Positions 50,566 to 59,310 of a DNA stretch of 64,000 nt are shown here, one piece after another. The notes under the pieces are model-generated. The model was not told where the DNA came from and searched no databases. It worked only from the letters and a program-made list of their open reading frames with translations. Made by a program: the position numbers and the translations under genes. Numbering within the stretch: position 1 is the stretch's first letter; each line of letters begins with the position of its first letter. Source of the stretch: Halobacteriales archaeon QS_9_68_17 (GTDB lineage: Archaea > Halobacteriota > Halobacteria > Halobacteriales > Natronoarchaeaceae); assembly GCA_003023565.1 (NCBI GenBank), contig PXSA01000004.1, positions 45,817-109,816 on the forward strand, read 5' to 3'.

Positions 50566-51510
50566 ATGAACCGCGACCCCGGACTGCTCGTCCGCATGGC
50601 GGCGGCGCTCGCCGCCGTCCTGACGTTCGACGCCCTCCTCTCCGTCTCGATCGCCGCCCTGCTGTGGCCGTGGCTATCGCCCGCCGGAGACGCCCTCGCC
50701 GCCGCGACCGGAGCGCCGTCGACGCTCGCCCGGGGTGCCGTCGTCGCGGTGCCCGCGGCGTTCGGCCTCCTGCTCGCGCAGGTCGCGTACACCCGGAGCC
50801 GCCTGCTCGCGGACGTGGATGCCAACCCCGCCTCGGCGGTGCGCCCGGACCTCGACGGGCGCGCCCGGCGACTCGCCGCCCAGATCGATACGGACCCGCC
50901 CGAGGTCGCCGTGGCGCGGACCGACGTCCCCAACAGCTTCGCCGTCGGCGGAGTCGGCGACGCCGTCGTCGTCGTGAGCGAGGGCCTGCTGGAACGGCTC
51001 GACGACGACCAGGTCGACGCGGTGCTGGCCCACGAACTCGCGCACATCCGGAACCGCGACGCCGCCGTGCTGACCGTCGCCTCGTTCCTCCCGGCGCTGG
51101 CTACCGACGAGTTCCGTCCGCTCGGCGCGCTCCGCGAGCGGCTGGGCGGCTGGTGGCGAGTCGCAGTCGGGGCGACGGCGTTCGCCGCCCTGTTTCTCGT
51201 CGGGCCGCGCGCGGTCGACGCCTCGGGACCCGCGTATCCGGTCGGGATCGCGGCGCTGGCCGCCGGGACCGTCCTGTTCGGCGGCGTCCTGCTCGGCCTG
51301 ATCGCGTCGCCGGTGGTGCTCCTGAGCCGCAACCTCTCCCGGTACCGCGAGTTCGCGGCGGACCGCGCCGCCGCGGCGACGACCGGCGACCCCGCGGCGC
51401 TCGCGACGGCGCTCCGCGAGGTCGACGCGTTCGTCGTCCGCACGCGCTCGCACCCGCCGACAGAGGAGCGGATCGAACGGCTGCGGGCGCTAGTCGCCGC
51501 GGACCCCTGA
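50566..51510 (+). CDS. M48-family zinc metalloprotease (HtpX-like)
   Basis: A 314-residue membrane protease. The zinc motif HELAH lies at residues 156-160 and the third ligand Glu in SRYREFAADRAAA near 272. Four hydrophobic helices (two N-terminal, two between the motifs) anchor it with the catalytic site facing the cytosol, as in HtpX. It likely degrades misfolded membrane proteins. Divergent from the DUF4129 operon with a 98-base spacer. Confidence 0.9.
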   Translation: MNRDPGLLVRMAAALAAVLTFDALLSVSIAALLWPWLSPAGDALAAATGAPSTLARGAVVAVPAAFGLLLAQVAYTRSRLLADVDANPASAVRPDLDGRARRLAAQIDTDPPEVAVARTDVPNSFAVGGVGDAVVVVSEGLLERLDDDQVDAVLAHELAHIRNRDAAVLTVASFLPALATDEFRPLGALRERLGGWWRVAVGATAFAALFLVGPRAVDASGPAYPVGIAALAAGTVLFGGVLLGLIASPVVLLSRNLSRYREFAADRAAAATTGDPAALATALREVDAFVVRTRSHPPTEERIERLRALVAADP

Positions 51511-51521
51511 GGCCCTGCGGA

Positions 51522-52163
51522 TCAGCCGAACACCTGCGCGAACAGGGCCGCCTGCCCGCGCCGGAGGCGTTCGAGGAAGGCCGACTTGCTGATGCCGAGG
51601 GCGGCGGCCACGCCGGCCGCGTCCGCGTCGCGCGGCACGGCGAAGTAGCCCATCTCGTGGGCGCGTTCGAGCGCGGCCTGCTGGGCCGGCGTCACGTCCC
51701 AGCGCCGGGCGACCGCCGTCTCGTCCTCGGAGCCGAGCGGGTAGACGCGTTCGAGCGTCACCCCGACCGCCTCACCCGCCGCTTCGAGAACGCCCTCCAG
51801 CACGTCGTAGCCGACGACCGCGCCGACGTAGCGCTCGGTTCCCTCGCGGTACTGGATGGACTCGACCATGAACCCGGCGTCGGTGAGGCGGTGGACGACA
51901 CAGGGGTGTTTCGAGAGACAGCGGAAGTTCACCCGGCCGTCGGCGCGCGAGACGTGGAGGTAGCGGACGCGGTCGTCCGCGTCGAGCGCCGCCGCGAAGT
52001 CCTCGGCGTCGGCGTCCGCGCTGAACCGCAGGAGCACGTTGTCGTCGGAGCGCGACTGCGGCGGGCGAGCGTCGACGGTCTCTCCCGCGTCTCGCGTCGC
52101 GGTCGCCAGCGGACAGTCGTCGCCCGTCACGCGGAACTCGACGACGAGGCACTCCTCTATCAC
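51522..52163 (-). CDS. Bat-type HTH_10 transcriptional regulator
   Basis: A 213-residue regulator. Its C-terminal HTH_10 reads VTPAQQAALERAHEMGYFAV and AAALGISKSAFLERLRRGQA, the bacterio-opsin-activator type DNA-binding domain. The N-terminal 140 residues form a sensor-like domain (LVVEFRVTGDDCPLATATRD, VNFRCLSKHPCVVHRLTDAG) with several Cys/His. TTTATAAGC about 26 bases before the start gives a leaderless promoter. Divergent from paaABCD, so it probably controls them. Confidence 0.82.
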   Translation of the reverse strand: MIEECLVVEFRVTGDDCPLATATRDAGETVDARPPQSRSDDNVLLRFSADADAEDFAAALDADDRVRYLHVSRADGRVNFRCLSKHPCVVHRLTDAGFMVESIQYREGTERYVGAVVGYDVLEGVLEAAGEAVGVTLERVYPLGSEDETAVARRWDVTPAQQAALERAHEMGYFAVPRDADAAGVAAALGISKSAFLERLRRGQAALFAQVFG

Positions 52164-52246
52164 GACCGGGGATACCCCGCGATCGCTTATAAACCCCGCA
52201 CATAGACGGGTGAATTAGTAAGCGTGCAGAACCGTAATGGTCGACC

Positions 52247-53188
52247 ATGGACGTAGACGAAGTCAACGAGCGAGCCGGTCCGCGGGAGTTCGGCCCGCAC
52301 GACGACCTGCCCCGGGAGTACCGCGAGGCGGCCACCCGGATGATCCAGTTCCACGCCAACAGCGAGATCATGGGCGCGTACTTGGAGAAGCCGTTCATCC
52401 GGCAAGCGCCGAGCCTCGACCGAAAGCTGGCGTTGTCCGCGAAGGTGCAAGACGAGATAGGGCACGGGCAACTGCTGTACCGCGCCGCCGAGTCGCTGGG
52501 GGTCAAGACTCGCGACGAGATGCTGACCGAACTCGCCGAGGGTGAGGGGAAGTTCCTCAACTGCTTCCACTACGAGATGGACGAGTGGTGGGAGACGCCG
52601 ATGATCGCCTTCTTCGTCGACGGCGCGGCGATGCGCCGGCAGGCCACCCTGAAGCGGACCTCGTGGGAGCCGTACGCCCACGCCATGGACAAGATCTGCT
52701 TCGAGGAGGGGTTCCACGTCAAGCACGGCGAGGACATCATGAAGGAACTCGCCACCGGGTCGAAGAAGGAACGGGAGAAGCTACAGGAGGCCTTCGACGA
52801 GTGGTGGCCCCGGATCATCCAGTTTTTCGGCCCCACCGACGACCAGTCGACCCACCACGACTTCGCGGCCGACGTGGGCCTGAAGACGATGACCAACGAC
52901 GACCTACGGAACGCCTTCATCGACGCGTACGTCCCGAAGGCGAAGAAGTACGGACTGGAGATCCCGGACGAACCGCGCATCCGGGAGCGCGACGACGGCA
53001 CCTACGAGGTCGTCGAGGACGACCTCGACTGGAGCGAGTTCTTCGCCATCGCAAAGAACGACTACGACCCGGGCAAGGAGCAGATCGGCGGCCGGCGGCG
53101 CGCTCAGGAGGCCGTCGAGTGGGTCCGCGAAGCGCTCGACGACCACGAGACCCGAACCCGCGGCCGGGAGCCGCAGGCGGCCGACTGA
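52247..53188 (+). CDS. paaA: Phenylacetyl-CoA epoxidase subunit PaaA
   Basis: A 313-residue diiron oxygenase subunit that epoxidises phenylacetyl-CoA. The carboxylate-bridged diiron ligands lie in the pairs KVQDEIGHGQLLYRAAE and CFEEGFHVKHGEDIM (Glu plus ExxH). HANSEIMGAYLEKPFIRQAP, near the N-terminus, matches PaaA. Length agrees with bacterial PaaA (about 309). It is the first gene of paaABCD; the promoter is probably GAATTAGTAA about 30 bases upstream. Confidence 0.95.
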   Translation: MDVDEVNERAGPREFGPHDDLPREYREAATRMIQFHANSEIMGAYLEKPFIRQAPSLDRKLALSAKVQDEIGHGQLLYRAAESLGVKTRDEMLTELAEGEGKFLNCFHYEMDEWWETPMIAFFVDGAAMRRQATLKRTSWEPYAHAMDKICFEEGFHVKHGEDIMKELATGSKKEREKLQEAFDEWWPRIIQFFGPTDDQSTHHDFAADVGLKTMTNDDLRNAFIDAYVPKAKKYGLEIPDEPRIRERDDGTYEVVEDDLDWSEFFAIAKNDYDPGKEQIGGRRRAQEAVEWVREALDDHETRTRGREPQAAD

Positions 53189-53190
53189 CC

Positions 53191-53511
53191 ATGATCTGGG
53201 AAGTGTTCCGACAGGAGAAGACCGGGGAGTACCACACGCACTGCGGCAACGTCCACGCGCCCGACCGCGAGATGGCGAAGATGTTCGCCCAGATCCAGCA
53301 CGGGCGGCGGAAGCCGACCAACAGCCTCTGGGTCGTCCCGCAGGAGGAGGTCGGCGAGGTCGACACCGAGGAGGCCCGCTTCGGCGGGACGACGGACAAG
53401 TCCTACCGCTGGGCGATGACGTATCAGGGCGTCGACGCCGACTTCGCGGAGGAAGTCGCCGAGTCCCAGCAGGAACAGGAGGCCGCGGAGCGACAGCGAG
53501 GTGACGACTGA
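53191..53511 (+). CDS. paaB: Phenylacetyl-CoA epoxidase subunit PaaB
   Basis: A 106-residue small bridging subunit of the PaaABCE complex. The sequence WEVFRQEKTGEYHTHCGNVHAPD opens as usual, and NSLWVVPQEEVGEV is conserved. It starts two bases after PaaA and overlaps PaaC by one base. It links the PaaA-PaaC heterodimers. The last 15 residues are a Gln/Glu-rich tail of no known use. Confidence 0.93.
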   Translation: MIWEVFRQEKTGEYHTHCGNVHAPDREMAKMFAQIQHGRRKPTNSLWVVPQEEVGEVDTEEARFGGTTDKSYRWAMTYQGVDADFAEEVAESQQEQEAAERQRGDD

Positions 53512-54350
53512 TGACGGCGCTCGACCCCGACGACCTCTCCGGCGACGAGCGCACCGCCGTCGAACACTTGCTGTACCGGCTTGCCGACGACGAACTCGTC
53601 CTGGCCGAGCGTTACACGGAGTGGCAGGTGACCGCGCCGACGCTGGAGTCGGACCTCGCGCTCGCCAACATCGCGCAGGACGAACTCGGTCACGCCCGCC
53701 TGTGGTACGACCTGCTTCAGGACCTCGGCTACTCCGAGTCGGAGCTCATCTACGAGCGCGACCCCGGCGAGTTCCGCCACGCGACGCTCGCGGAGGTGCC
53801 GTTCGAGGAGGGCGACTGGGCCGACGCCGTCGTCCGCGGCTACCTCTACGACGTGGCCGAGAACTGCCGGCTGGAGGCGCTGGAGAACTCCGCGCATCCG
53901 CGGATCGCCAACCGCGTCAGCAAGGTGCGCGGCGAGGAGGAGTACCACCGCGAGCACGCCCGCAACTGGCTGGAGCGACTCGCCGGCGACGAGGACGGCC
54001 GCCGTCGCCTGCAGACCGCTCTCGACCGCCTGTTCCCGCACGCGCTGACGCTGTTCGAACCCACGGACGAGACCGTCGAGGACGACATCGTCGGCATGGG
54101 CATCCGGCGTCGCGGCCTCGACGACCTGCGCGAGGAGTGGCTGGCGACGGTCGAACCGTTCCTCGAATCGGTCGGCCTCCGCCTCCCGATGGACCCGGAC
54201 GACCCCGCCGACCGCCTGCCGGACGCGGTCGGCCGGGACCGGAGCCACACCGACGACTGGTTCGACCTGCACGACGAGATGACCCACACCTACCGGGAAC
54301 TGGGCCGGACGGAAACGACGCGGATCATGGACAAGCCCACCGATGAGTAG
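53511..54350 (+). CDS. paaC: Phenylacetyl-CoA epoxidase subunit PaaC
   Basis: A 279-residue structural partner of PaaA with the same ferritin-like fold. ALANIAQDELGHARLWYDLL has an ExxH-like segment, and EEEYHREHARNWLERLAGD a second; in known PaaC proteins the iron site is absent or incomplete, and it cannot be judged here. Length is slightly greater than bacterial PaaC. Start overlaps PaaB (ATGA-type) and the end overlaps PaaD by eight bases. Confidence 0.93.
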   Translation: MTALDPDDLSGDERTAVEHLLYRLADDELVLAERYTEWQVTAPTLESDLALANIAQDELGHARLWYDLLQDLGYSESELIYERDPGEFRHATLAEVPFEEGDWADAVVRGYLYDVAENCRLEALENSAHPRIANRVSKVRGEEEYHREHARNWLERLAGDEDGRRRLQTALDRLFPHALTLFEPTDETVEDDIVGMGIRRRGLDDLREEWLATVEPFLESVGLRLPMDPDDPADRLPDAVGRDRSHTDDWFDLHDEMTHTYRELGRTETTRIMDKPTDE

Positions 54351-54810
54351 CGATGCGCCCGTAGACGACGCGCTGGCGGACGAGGGAGGCGCTGGCGACG
54401 CGCCCGGGGACGCCGAGACGGACGCCCGCGCCTGCGCGTACACGGAGTACGACGAGGGCGACGCCCCCGAGGACGTGCCCGCGACCGGTGCCGGCGCGAG
54501 CGGCGTCGAGCGCCGCGTCTGGGACGAACTGTACCAGGTCGACGACCCCGAGATGCCGGTCAGCGTCGTGGACCTGGGCCTGATCTACGGCGTCGGCGTG
54601 GAAGACGGCGAGGCGACGGTCGACATGACGCTCACCTACACGGGGTGTCCGGCGCGGGACATGCTGCTGGGCGAGGTGGAGTCCGCGGCCGCGAACGCCG
54701 AGGGCGTCGAGGACACGTCCGTCCGCCTCGTCTGGAGCCCGGAGTGGTCGGTCGAGATGGTGACGCCCGAGGGCCGCGAACGGCTCCGGGAGTTCGGGCT
54801 CTCGCTATGA
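54343..54810 (+). CDS. paaD: Phenylacetyl-CoA epoxidase maturation factor PaaD (MIP18 part only)
   Basis: A 155-residue protein with an acidic N-terminal tail (1-55) and a DUF59/MIP18 fold (VDDPEMPVSVVDLGLIYGVG, TLTYTGCPARDMLLGEVESA) with the conserved Cys in the TGCPA loop. PaaD is thought to build the iron centres of the epoxidase. E. coli PaaD also has a C-terminal zinc-ribbon half; here that half is the separate next gene, whose ATG overlaps this stop. The start overlaps PaaC. Confidence 0.9.
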   Translation: MSSDAPVDDALADEGGAGDAPGDAETDARACAYTEYDEGDAPEDVPATGAGASGVERRVWDELYQVDDPEMPVSVVDLGLIYGVGVEDGEATVDMTLTYTGCPARDMLLGEVESAAANAEGVEDTSVRLVWSPEWSVEMVTPEGRERLREFGLSL

Positions 54811-54974
54811 GGCGACCGGACCCCAGCGTCGACACGCACGAGGACGACGCTCAGGCGGAGTGCCCATACTGCGGATCGACCCACACGGAGCAGGAACACC
54901 CCAAGGGACCGTCGCTCTGTCGGTCGATGCATTTCTGTAACGACTGCGGGGAGCCGTTCGAAACGTTCGGGTAG
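54807..54974 (+). CDS. Zinc-ribbon protein corresponding to the C-terminal half of PaaD
   Basis: A 55-residue protein with two Cys pairs: CPYCGSTHTEQEHPKGPSLC and FCNDCGEPFETFG. This matches the C-terminal zinc ribbon of bacterial PaaD (CPxCGS...FGxTxCK...CxxCxEPFxxFK). The ATG at 54807 overlaps the PaaD stop (ATGA), so the two halves are coupled translationally. Some databases call the haloarchaeal version PaaE-like; it has no reductase domain, so it is not the bacterial PaaE. Confidence 0.82.
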   Translation: MRRPDPSVDTHEDDAQAECPYCGSTHTEQEHPKGPSLCRSMHFCNDCGEPFETFG

Positions 54975-54975
54975 G

Positions 54976-55122
54976 TTACCGCTCGACGTCGGTGGCTGCC
55001 GAGGAGTGGACCCAGGCGTCGCCGTTGTCGGAGTCGTAGACCACGAAGCGACCGTCATCGGTCTCGTAACCGTGGTATCTGTCGTCGGTTCCGTCGGGGG
55101 AGGACTGTTGGTTCGGTCCCAT
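54976..55122 (-). CDS. Small DUF7331-type protein
   Basis: A 48-residue protein, too short for usual ORF cut-offs. It begins MGPNQQSSPDGTDD and has the core YHGYETDDGRFVVYDSDN followed by AWVHSSAATDVER, which I recall as the haloarchaeal DUF7331 pattern (YHGYETDDGRxVIYD). It ends one base beyond the convergent zinc-ribbon gene. Function unknown. Recognised from protein-like sequence in the only free frame and from convergent placement. Confidence 0.75.
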   Translation of the reverse strand: MGPNQQSSPDGTDDRYHGYETDDGRFVVYDSDNGDAWVHSSAATDVER

Positions 55123-55273
55123 TCGCTACCGGATAGGGGGGCTACACGGTACAAAAGGGTGTCTCGGCGATAGACGGACATGTCACGGGAACTGCCGTAA
55201 CCATGTATCGGCGGTCGACGACCCGGGTCGCCGAGAGACCGGGGGGACTTACACCAGTCCCCATCAGGGGGGG

Positions 55274-56161
55274 TCAGGCGACGGGGAGGTCGATCCGAAC
55301 GACGGCGTCTTCGACCCCGTCACAGACCGCGAGGTCGCCGCCGGACTGCGAGACGACCTCCTTCGCGACGCGGAGTCCGATACCCTCCGCGTGGGAGAGC
55401 GGCGTCTCCGGCGCGTCCGAGAGGGCCGTCCGCTCGGTGTCGGGGACGACGGTGTCGTCACCGAAGATGCGGAGACACACCGCGTCACCCGCCCGCTCCG
55501 TCGTCACCCGGACGTCCGGCGACCGCCCCTGCGCGTACTCCAGCGTCGCCTGGACGAGGTTCTCGACGGCGACGCCGAGATACTCGTCGGCTATCACGTC
55601 GACTCCGGCCGTCAGGTCGGTCGTTATCGTCGCGTCGGGGTAGTCCCCGCGGAGGTCGGCGACACGTTCACGGACCAGTTCGTCCACCGTTATCGGCCGC
55701 ATCGGCCGCTCCTCGTCGGACAGCACCTTCCGGAGGAGACGGGACTCCTCGGTCAGCGATAGAAGGTCTTCGGCGGCCTCCAGCGCCGCCTCGGCGTGCT
55801 CTCGCGCCCGCGGGTCGGTCGCCTCGTCGACGATCATCTCGGTGCGGCCGTGGATCACGTTGGTGGCGTTGCGGACGTTGTGCCGAAGCACGCGGCGGAG
55901 GATCCGCGCCTGCTGGTTCGACCGCTCCAGGTCCGCCTTCGACGTTCGGGGAGACTCGCTGCCCCGACCGGCCAGCACGTAGATGACGACGGCCGAGACG
56001 GCGACGAAGATACCCCCTTTCAGCACTTGCAGGCGGATCACCGTCGACTGGTCCGGGACGAAGCGGGCGAGCACCGCGTCGGTGACGGACACGCCGAGAA
56101 CGCCCAGTAGCGCATAGACGGCGGCGATCTTCAGCGCGGTGGGGTCGCGGGGGAATCGCAC
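55274..56161 (-). CDS. Sensor histidine kinase
   Basis: A 295-residue kinase. Two N-terminal membrane helices (LKIAAVYALLGVLGVSVTDA; LKGGIFVAVSAVVIYVLAG) lead to the H-box RRVLRHNVRNATNVIHG (His near 104), N-box VENLVQATLEYAQ and G-box GIGLRVAKEVVSQSGG. The N-box Asn is present; the D-box is weak. This is the HTR-like haloarchaeal HK subfamily. Start: GTG at 56161, about 28 bases from a TATA-like GGATAAAAA, so leaderless. No response regulator is adjacent. Confidence 0.82.
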   Translation of the reverse strand: MRFPRDPTALKIAAVYALLGVLGVSVTDAVLARFVPDQSTVIRLQVLKGGIFVAVSAVVIYVLAGRGSESPRTSKADLERSNQQARILRRVLRHNVRNATNVIHGRTEMIVDEATDPRAREHAEAALEAAEDLLSLTEESRLLRKVLSDEERPMRPITVDELVRERVADLRGDYPDATITTDLTAGVDVIADEYLGVAVENLVQATLEYAQGRSPDVRVTTERAGDAVCLRIFGDDTVVPDTERTALSDAPETPLSHAEGIGLRVAKEVVSQSGGDLAVCDGVEDAVVRIDLPVA

Positions 56162-56390
56162 TGCCGAAGGAACTATGACGAACGGATAAAAACGCGTCGC
56201 GCCCCGCGACGAGTCACACTGTTCTGATCGCTCACCCGCAAACGGCGTGTACGACCGACACACAGGGCTGGTTCGCGGGGCTCAGCCCCGACGAGGCCGC
56301 ATCGGCGACCAATGAATCATCAAATTTATCATGATACGATCGGTAGACGAATCGGAGTGACATAATGACACGAAACATGGCCGTACACGA

Positions 56391-57197
56391 ATGCGAGTAA
56401 TAGCACACCTGCGAGCGCGTGCGGACACAGCCTACGATAACACGTACCATCACAAGCTTCGGGGTCGGGTCTGGAACGCGCTTGAGGGGACCGAATACGA
56501 CGAAATACACGACGAGGCTCGTCCGAAGGGGTTCACGTACAGCAACCCGTTCCCGCCGGGAAACATGCGAGAGGGCGACGAGCGAACGTTACTCGTGGCG
56601 TCGCCGCATGAGGAACTGCTCGCCACCGTCGCGGCCGATCTCAAAGACGACCGAGAGCTAAATATCGGTCGGATGCCCTTCCACGTCGATTCGGTCAACG
56701 GGCTGGCGACCGACGTGGGCGAACCGGGCACGTCGGGCACGATCGAGACGGGAACAGGCGTTCTGGTTCGGATCCCGCCGTGGCGCTTCGAGGAGTACGG
56801 CATCGACACCGACCACGACGAGGCGGAGTTCTGGCGACCCCAACATACGATGGAGCCGTTCCGCGATCAGGTCGAGAACAACCTCGACAAGAAACACGGC
56901 CTGTTCTGTCCCGACTATCTGCCCGGGCCGTCCGAAACCAGCGGCGATCTGTTCGACGGCGCAGACCTGATCAAGACGTTCTCGATCCCGGTGACCGTGA
57001 CGCAGGGTCAACGCGAGACGTGGGTGTTGAGCAAATGGCGGTTCGACTACACCGTCCGCGACGACCACCACCGACGCCACCTGAATCTCGCGCTCGACAC
57101 CGGCATCGGCGAGCGGAATTCGCTCGGGTTCGGGTTCGTCAACATCACCGAGAAGGAGGACCAGCGATCGGGCCGGAGGGAGCGCGTCGATGCTTGA
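56391..57197 (+). CDS. cas6: CRISPR endoribonuclease Cas6
   Basis: A 268-residue Cas6 that cuts pre-crRNA within repeats for the type I-B Cascade. It has the RAMP-type start MRVIAHLRARADTAYDNTYH, an RNA-binding middle, and the C-terminal glycine-rich loop GIGERNSLGFGFVNI. The catalytic His is probably among DNTYHH near residues 19-20 as in other haloarchaeal Cas6 proteins. The first gene of the cas operon; overlaps cas8b by eight bases. Base composition is lower in GC than the surrounding chromosome, suggesting acquisition. Confidence 0.92.
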   Translation: MRVIAHLRARADTAYDNTYHHKLRGRVWNALEGTEYDEIHDEARPKGFTYSNPFPPGNMREGDERTLLVASPHEELLATVAADLKDDRELNIGRMPFHVDSVNGLATDVGEPGTSGTIETGTGVLVRIPPWRFEEYGIDTDHDEAEFWRPQHTMEPFRDQVENNLDKKHGLFCPDYLPGPSETSGDLFDGADLIKTFSIPVTVTQGQRETWVLSKWRFDYTVRDDHHRRHLNLALDTGIGERNSLGFGFVNITEKEDQRSGRRERVDA

Positions 57198-59310
57198 TCC
57201 TGCTGAGTTCCGCGAGAAGTACCCACCCGAGCGACTGGAAGACGAACTCCCGGAGCGGCCGGTCTCGTCGCTTCGAGATATCCAGCACCTCTACGGTCGT
57301 CTTTACACGCTGGCGACGGCCGGTGGCGGCGATTACGCGGCGTATCTGACACCCGACCAGGCCAACGACCTGGTTGGTGCGGAAGAGAGCCTGATCGTCG
57401 TCCGGGTCGATCTCTCCGGCGACCGACCCGCACTCGACGCAGACGAGCCCGTCAATATTACCCAGTACGCCGACGATCTCATCCAGAAAGTCGCCCACTG
57501 TAAGTTCAGTGCTGCGCGCGGGATCGATCACAGCGTTACTCACCGCTCGGGACGCAACAGTGATCCCGAGAAGTTGGCCCGCTACGCCTGCGAGCGCCTG
57601 ACCAGGTGGGCGACCGACGATGTCGTTCAGGACGTTGCCGACGAACACCCGAACGGAGAGGTCGTTCACGGACTGGCAACCGTCGGCGGTGAGGAATCGA
57701 ACCTCGACCGGATCCGGTCCGCCGTCAAGGCCGAACTCGGCGGTTCGACTACGGCACTCCTAACCGTGCAGGTCCGACGAGAAGCGGGTGCGGACTACGA
57801 GTGGCCCGGCGACGTGCCAGTGTTCAACGAGGCGATGCGCGCACGGAAGCTCTCGAAACTGGTCTCGAAGGGACAGGCGACGGACTCCGCCGGCCAGGCC
57901 ACCGATCTGATCAGCGGTGAGCGCACCCGAACCGTCGGCACTGCGGAGGATCCGCTCAACTACTTCCTCGGCAAGCAGATGGAGAAGTTCCCGGGACTCG
58001 ATCCGGACGAAGCGTGGCGGAGCCACCCCATCTCCGAGGACGGGGCAGTCACGCTGATGAACGCCGGGGAGTTCGTCGACGCCTGTTCCTACCGGACGTT
58101 CAACGCCGACGTGTACTACTTCCCGTACTTCCTCGGTCGACCGACGCCTGCGGAGACCTACAACCTGTACGCGGCGCTTCACGGCGTCACGCAGGCCGAC
58201 GACATGGGTCCGGTCCAGACGCTCTACGACGAGTTGGGTGATCACGAAGCGAATTCCGAGGGCCGACTGCGATTTTACGTCGCAGCGGTCATGAAACACC
58301 AGATGTCCCGCTTCGACGTGTACGGTGAGACGCTGAACGGGCGGATCCACTACCCGACTGAGGTCGGGGAGCGACACGAGAAGGTCACTGGAAGCTGGGT
58401 CTTCGACGAGAGCGACGACAGGAACGAGGATCGAACACCACCGATGCCCTCCCACGAGGAGTGGTCGCTCACCACGTATCAGGACTTCCGAGAGATGGTC
58501 GGATCGGGAGCCTATCTCTACCGGACGTTCCCCTTTACTGACGAGGACACCGATGCGACGGTCGACGACGAGCGAATCGATGTCCACGTGTCGATCCTCG
58601 CCGGCGACCCCGTACCGCGGACTCGACTCGTCAGTGCCTACGTCGAGCGACTGCTCGATCGGGACGGCGACGACGTGCCGGAACTCCTGATCGCCTCCCA
58701 GTTCGCACAGTTGTGCGCGCTCGAAAACGCCGGTTTCGTCACGACGGACGCCGGCGATACCGAATCGACACCGATCGACGGCCCCGATTACGACACCATG
58801 CAACCAGAACACGCGCGAACCGACGGCGGCACGGCCGCCCTCGATCGCTCCGAGAAGCTCGAATCGTTCATCGAACAGACGGACGGTCTGGACGACCCCG
58901 AACGGAAGGGTGCGTTCCTGCTCGGCACGCTCGTCGGCCAAGTCGGCACCTACCAGCAGGGCTACCACGACCGGTCGACGACCGTCATCGACCAGTACCC
59001 GATCAAGTCGATGACCAAAACCAAGACCAAGCGTATCACCCAGGAGGTGATCGACAAAGACGTCGTCTACTCCCGGGAGATGGCCAAGAAAGGATCGAAC
59101 ATCAACTCGACGATGTATAAGGAAGTCACGAACGCTATCGTCGAAACCATGGCCGGAAACGATCCGTCGGGCTGGGAGATCAGCACCGACGACCTGCGCT
59201 TCTACTACGCCCTCGGCCTGACCTACGGCATGAACGACCGATCGACGAACGAGGACGACGCGACGACCGACGACGAAACCACCGACGAATCCCCCGATAC
59301 CGATGAGTGA
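57190..59310 (+). CDS. cas8b: Type I-B Cascade large subunit Cas8b (Csh1)
   Basis: A 706-residue large subunit recognising the PAM and binding the Cascade 5' end. It resembles haloarchaeal Cas8b in its AARGIDHSVTHRSGRN, GLDPDEAWRSHPISEDGAVT, MNAGEFVDACSYRTFNADVY and PFTDEDTDATVDDER segments. The C-terminal part (KSMTKTKTKRITQEV, then KKGSNINSTMYKEVTNA) is typical for the helical bundle. It overlaps cas6 and cas7 by eight bases each. No zinc-finger CxxC is visible, as in halophile Cas8b. Confidence 0.93.
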   Translation: MLDPAEFREKYPPERLEDELPERPVSSLRDIQHLYGRLYTLATAGGGDYAAYLTPDQANDLVGAEESLIVVRVDLSGDRPALDADEPVNITQYADDLIQKVAHCKFSAARGIDHSVTHRSGRNSDPEKLARYACERLTRWATDDVVQDVADEHPNGEVVHGLATVGGEESNLDRIRSAVKAELGGSTTALLTVQVRREAGADYEWPGDVPVFNEAMRARKLSKLVSKGQATDSAGQATDLISGERTRTVGTAEDPLNYFLGKQMEKFPGLDPDEAWRSHPISEDGAVTLMNAGEFVDACSYRTFNADVYYFPYFLGRPTPAETYNLYAALHGVTQADDMGPVQTLYDELGDHEANSEGRLRFYVAAVMKHQMSRFDVYGETLNGRIHYPTEVGERHEKVTGSWVFDESDDRNEDRTPPMPSHEEWSLTTYQDFREMVGSGAYLYRTFPFTDEDTDATVDDERIDVHVSILAGDPVPRTRLVSAYVERLLDRDGDDVPELLIASQFAQLCALENAGFVTTDAGDTESTPIDGPDYDTMQPEHARTDGGTAALDRSEKLESFIEQTDGLDDPERKGAFLLGTLVGQVGTYQQGYHDRSTTVIDQYPIKSMTKTKTKRITQEVIDKDVVYSREMAKKGSNINSTMYKEVTNAIVETMAGNDPSGWEISTDDLRFYYALGLTYGMNDRSTNEDDATTDDETTDESPDTDE

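Noticed and set aside
56162..56390. CRISPR repeats upstream of cas6
   Set aside because: No repeated 30-base unit is present; arrays of this type usually lie beyond cas2, outside the window.
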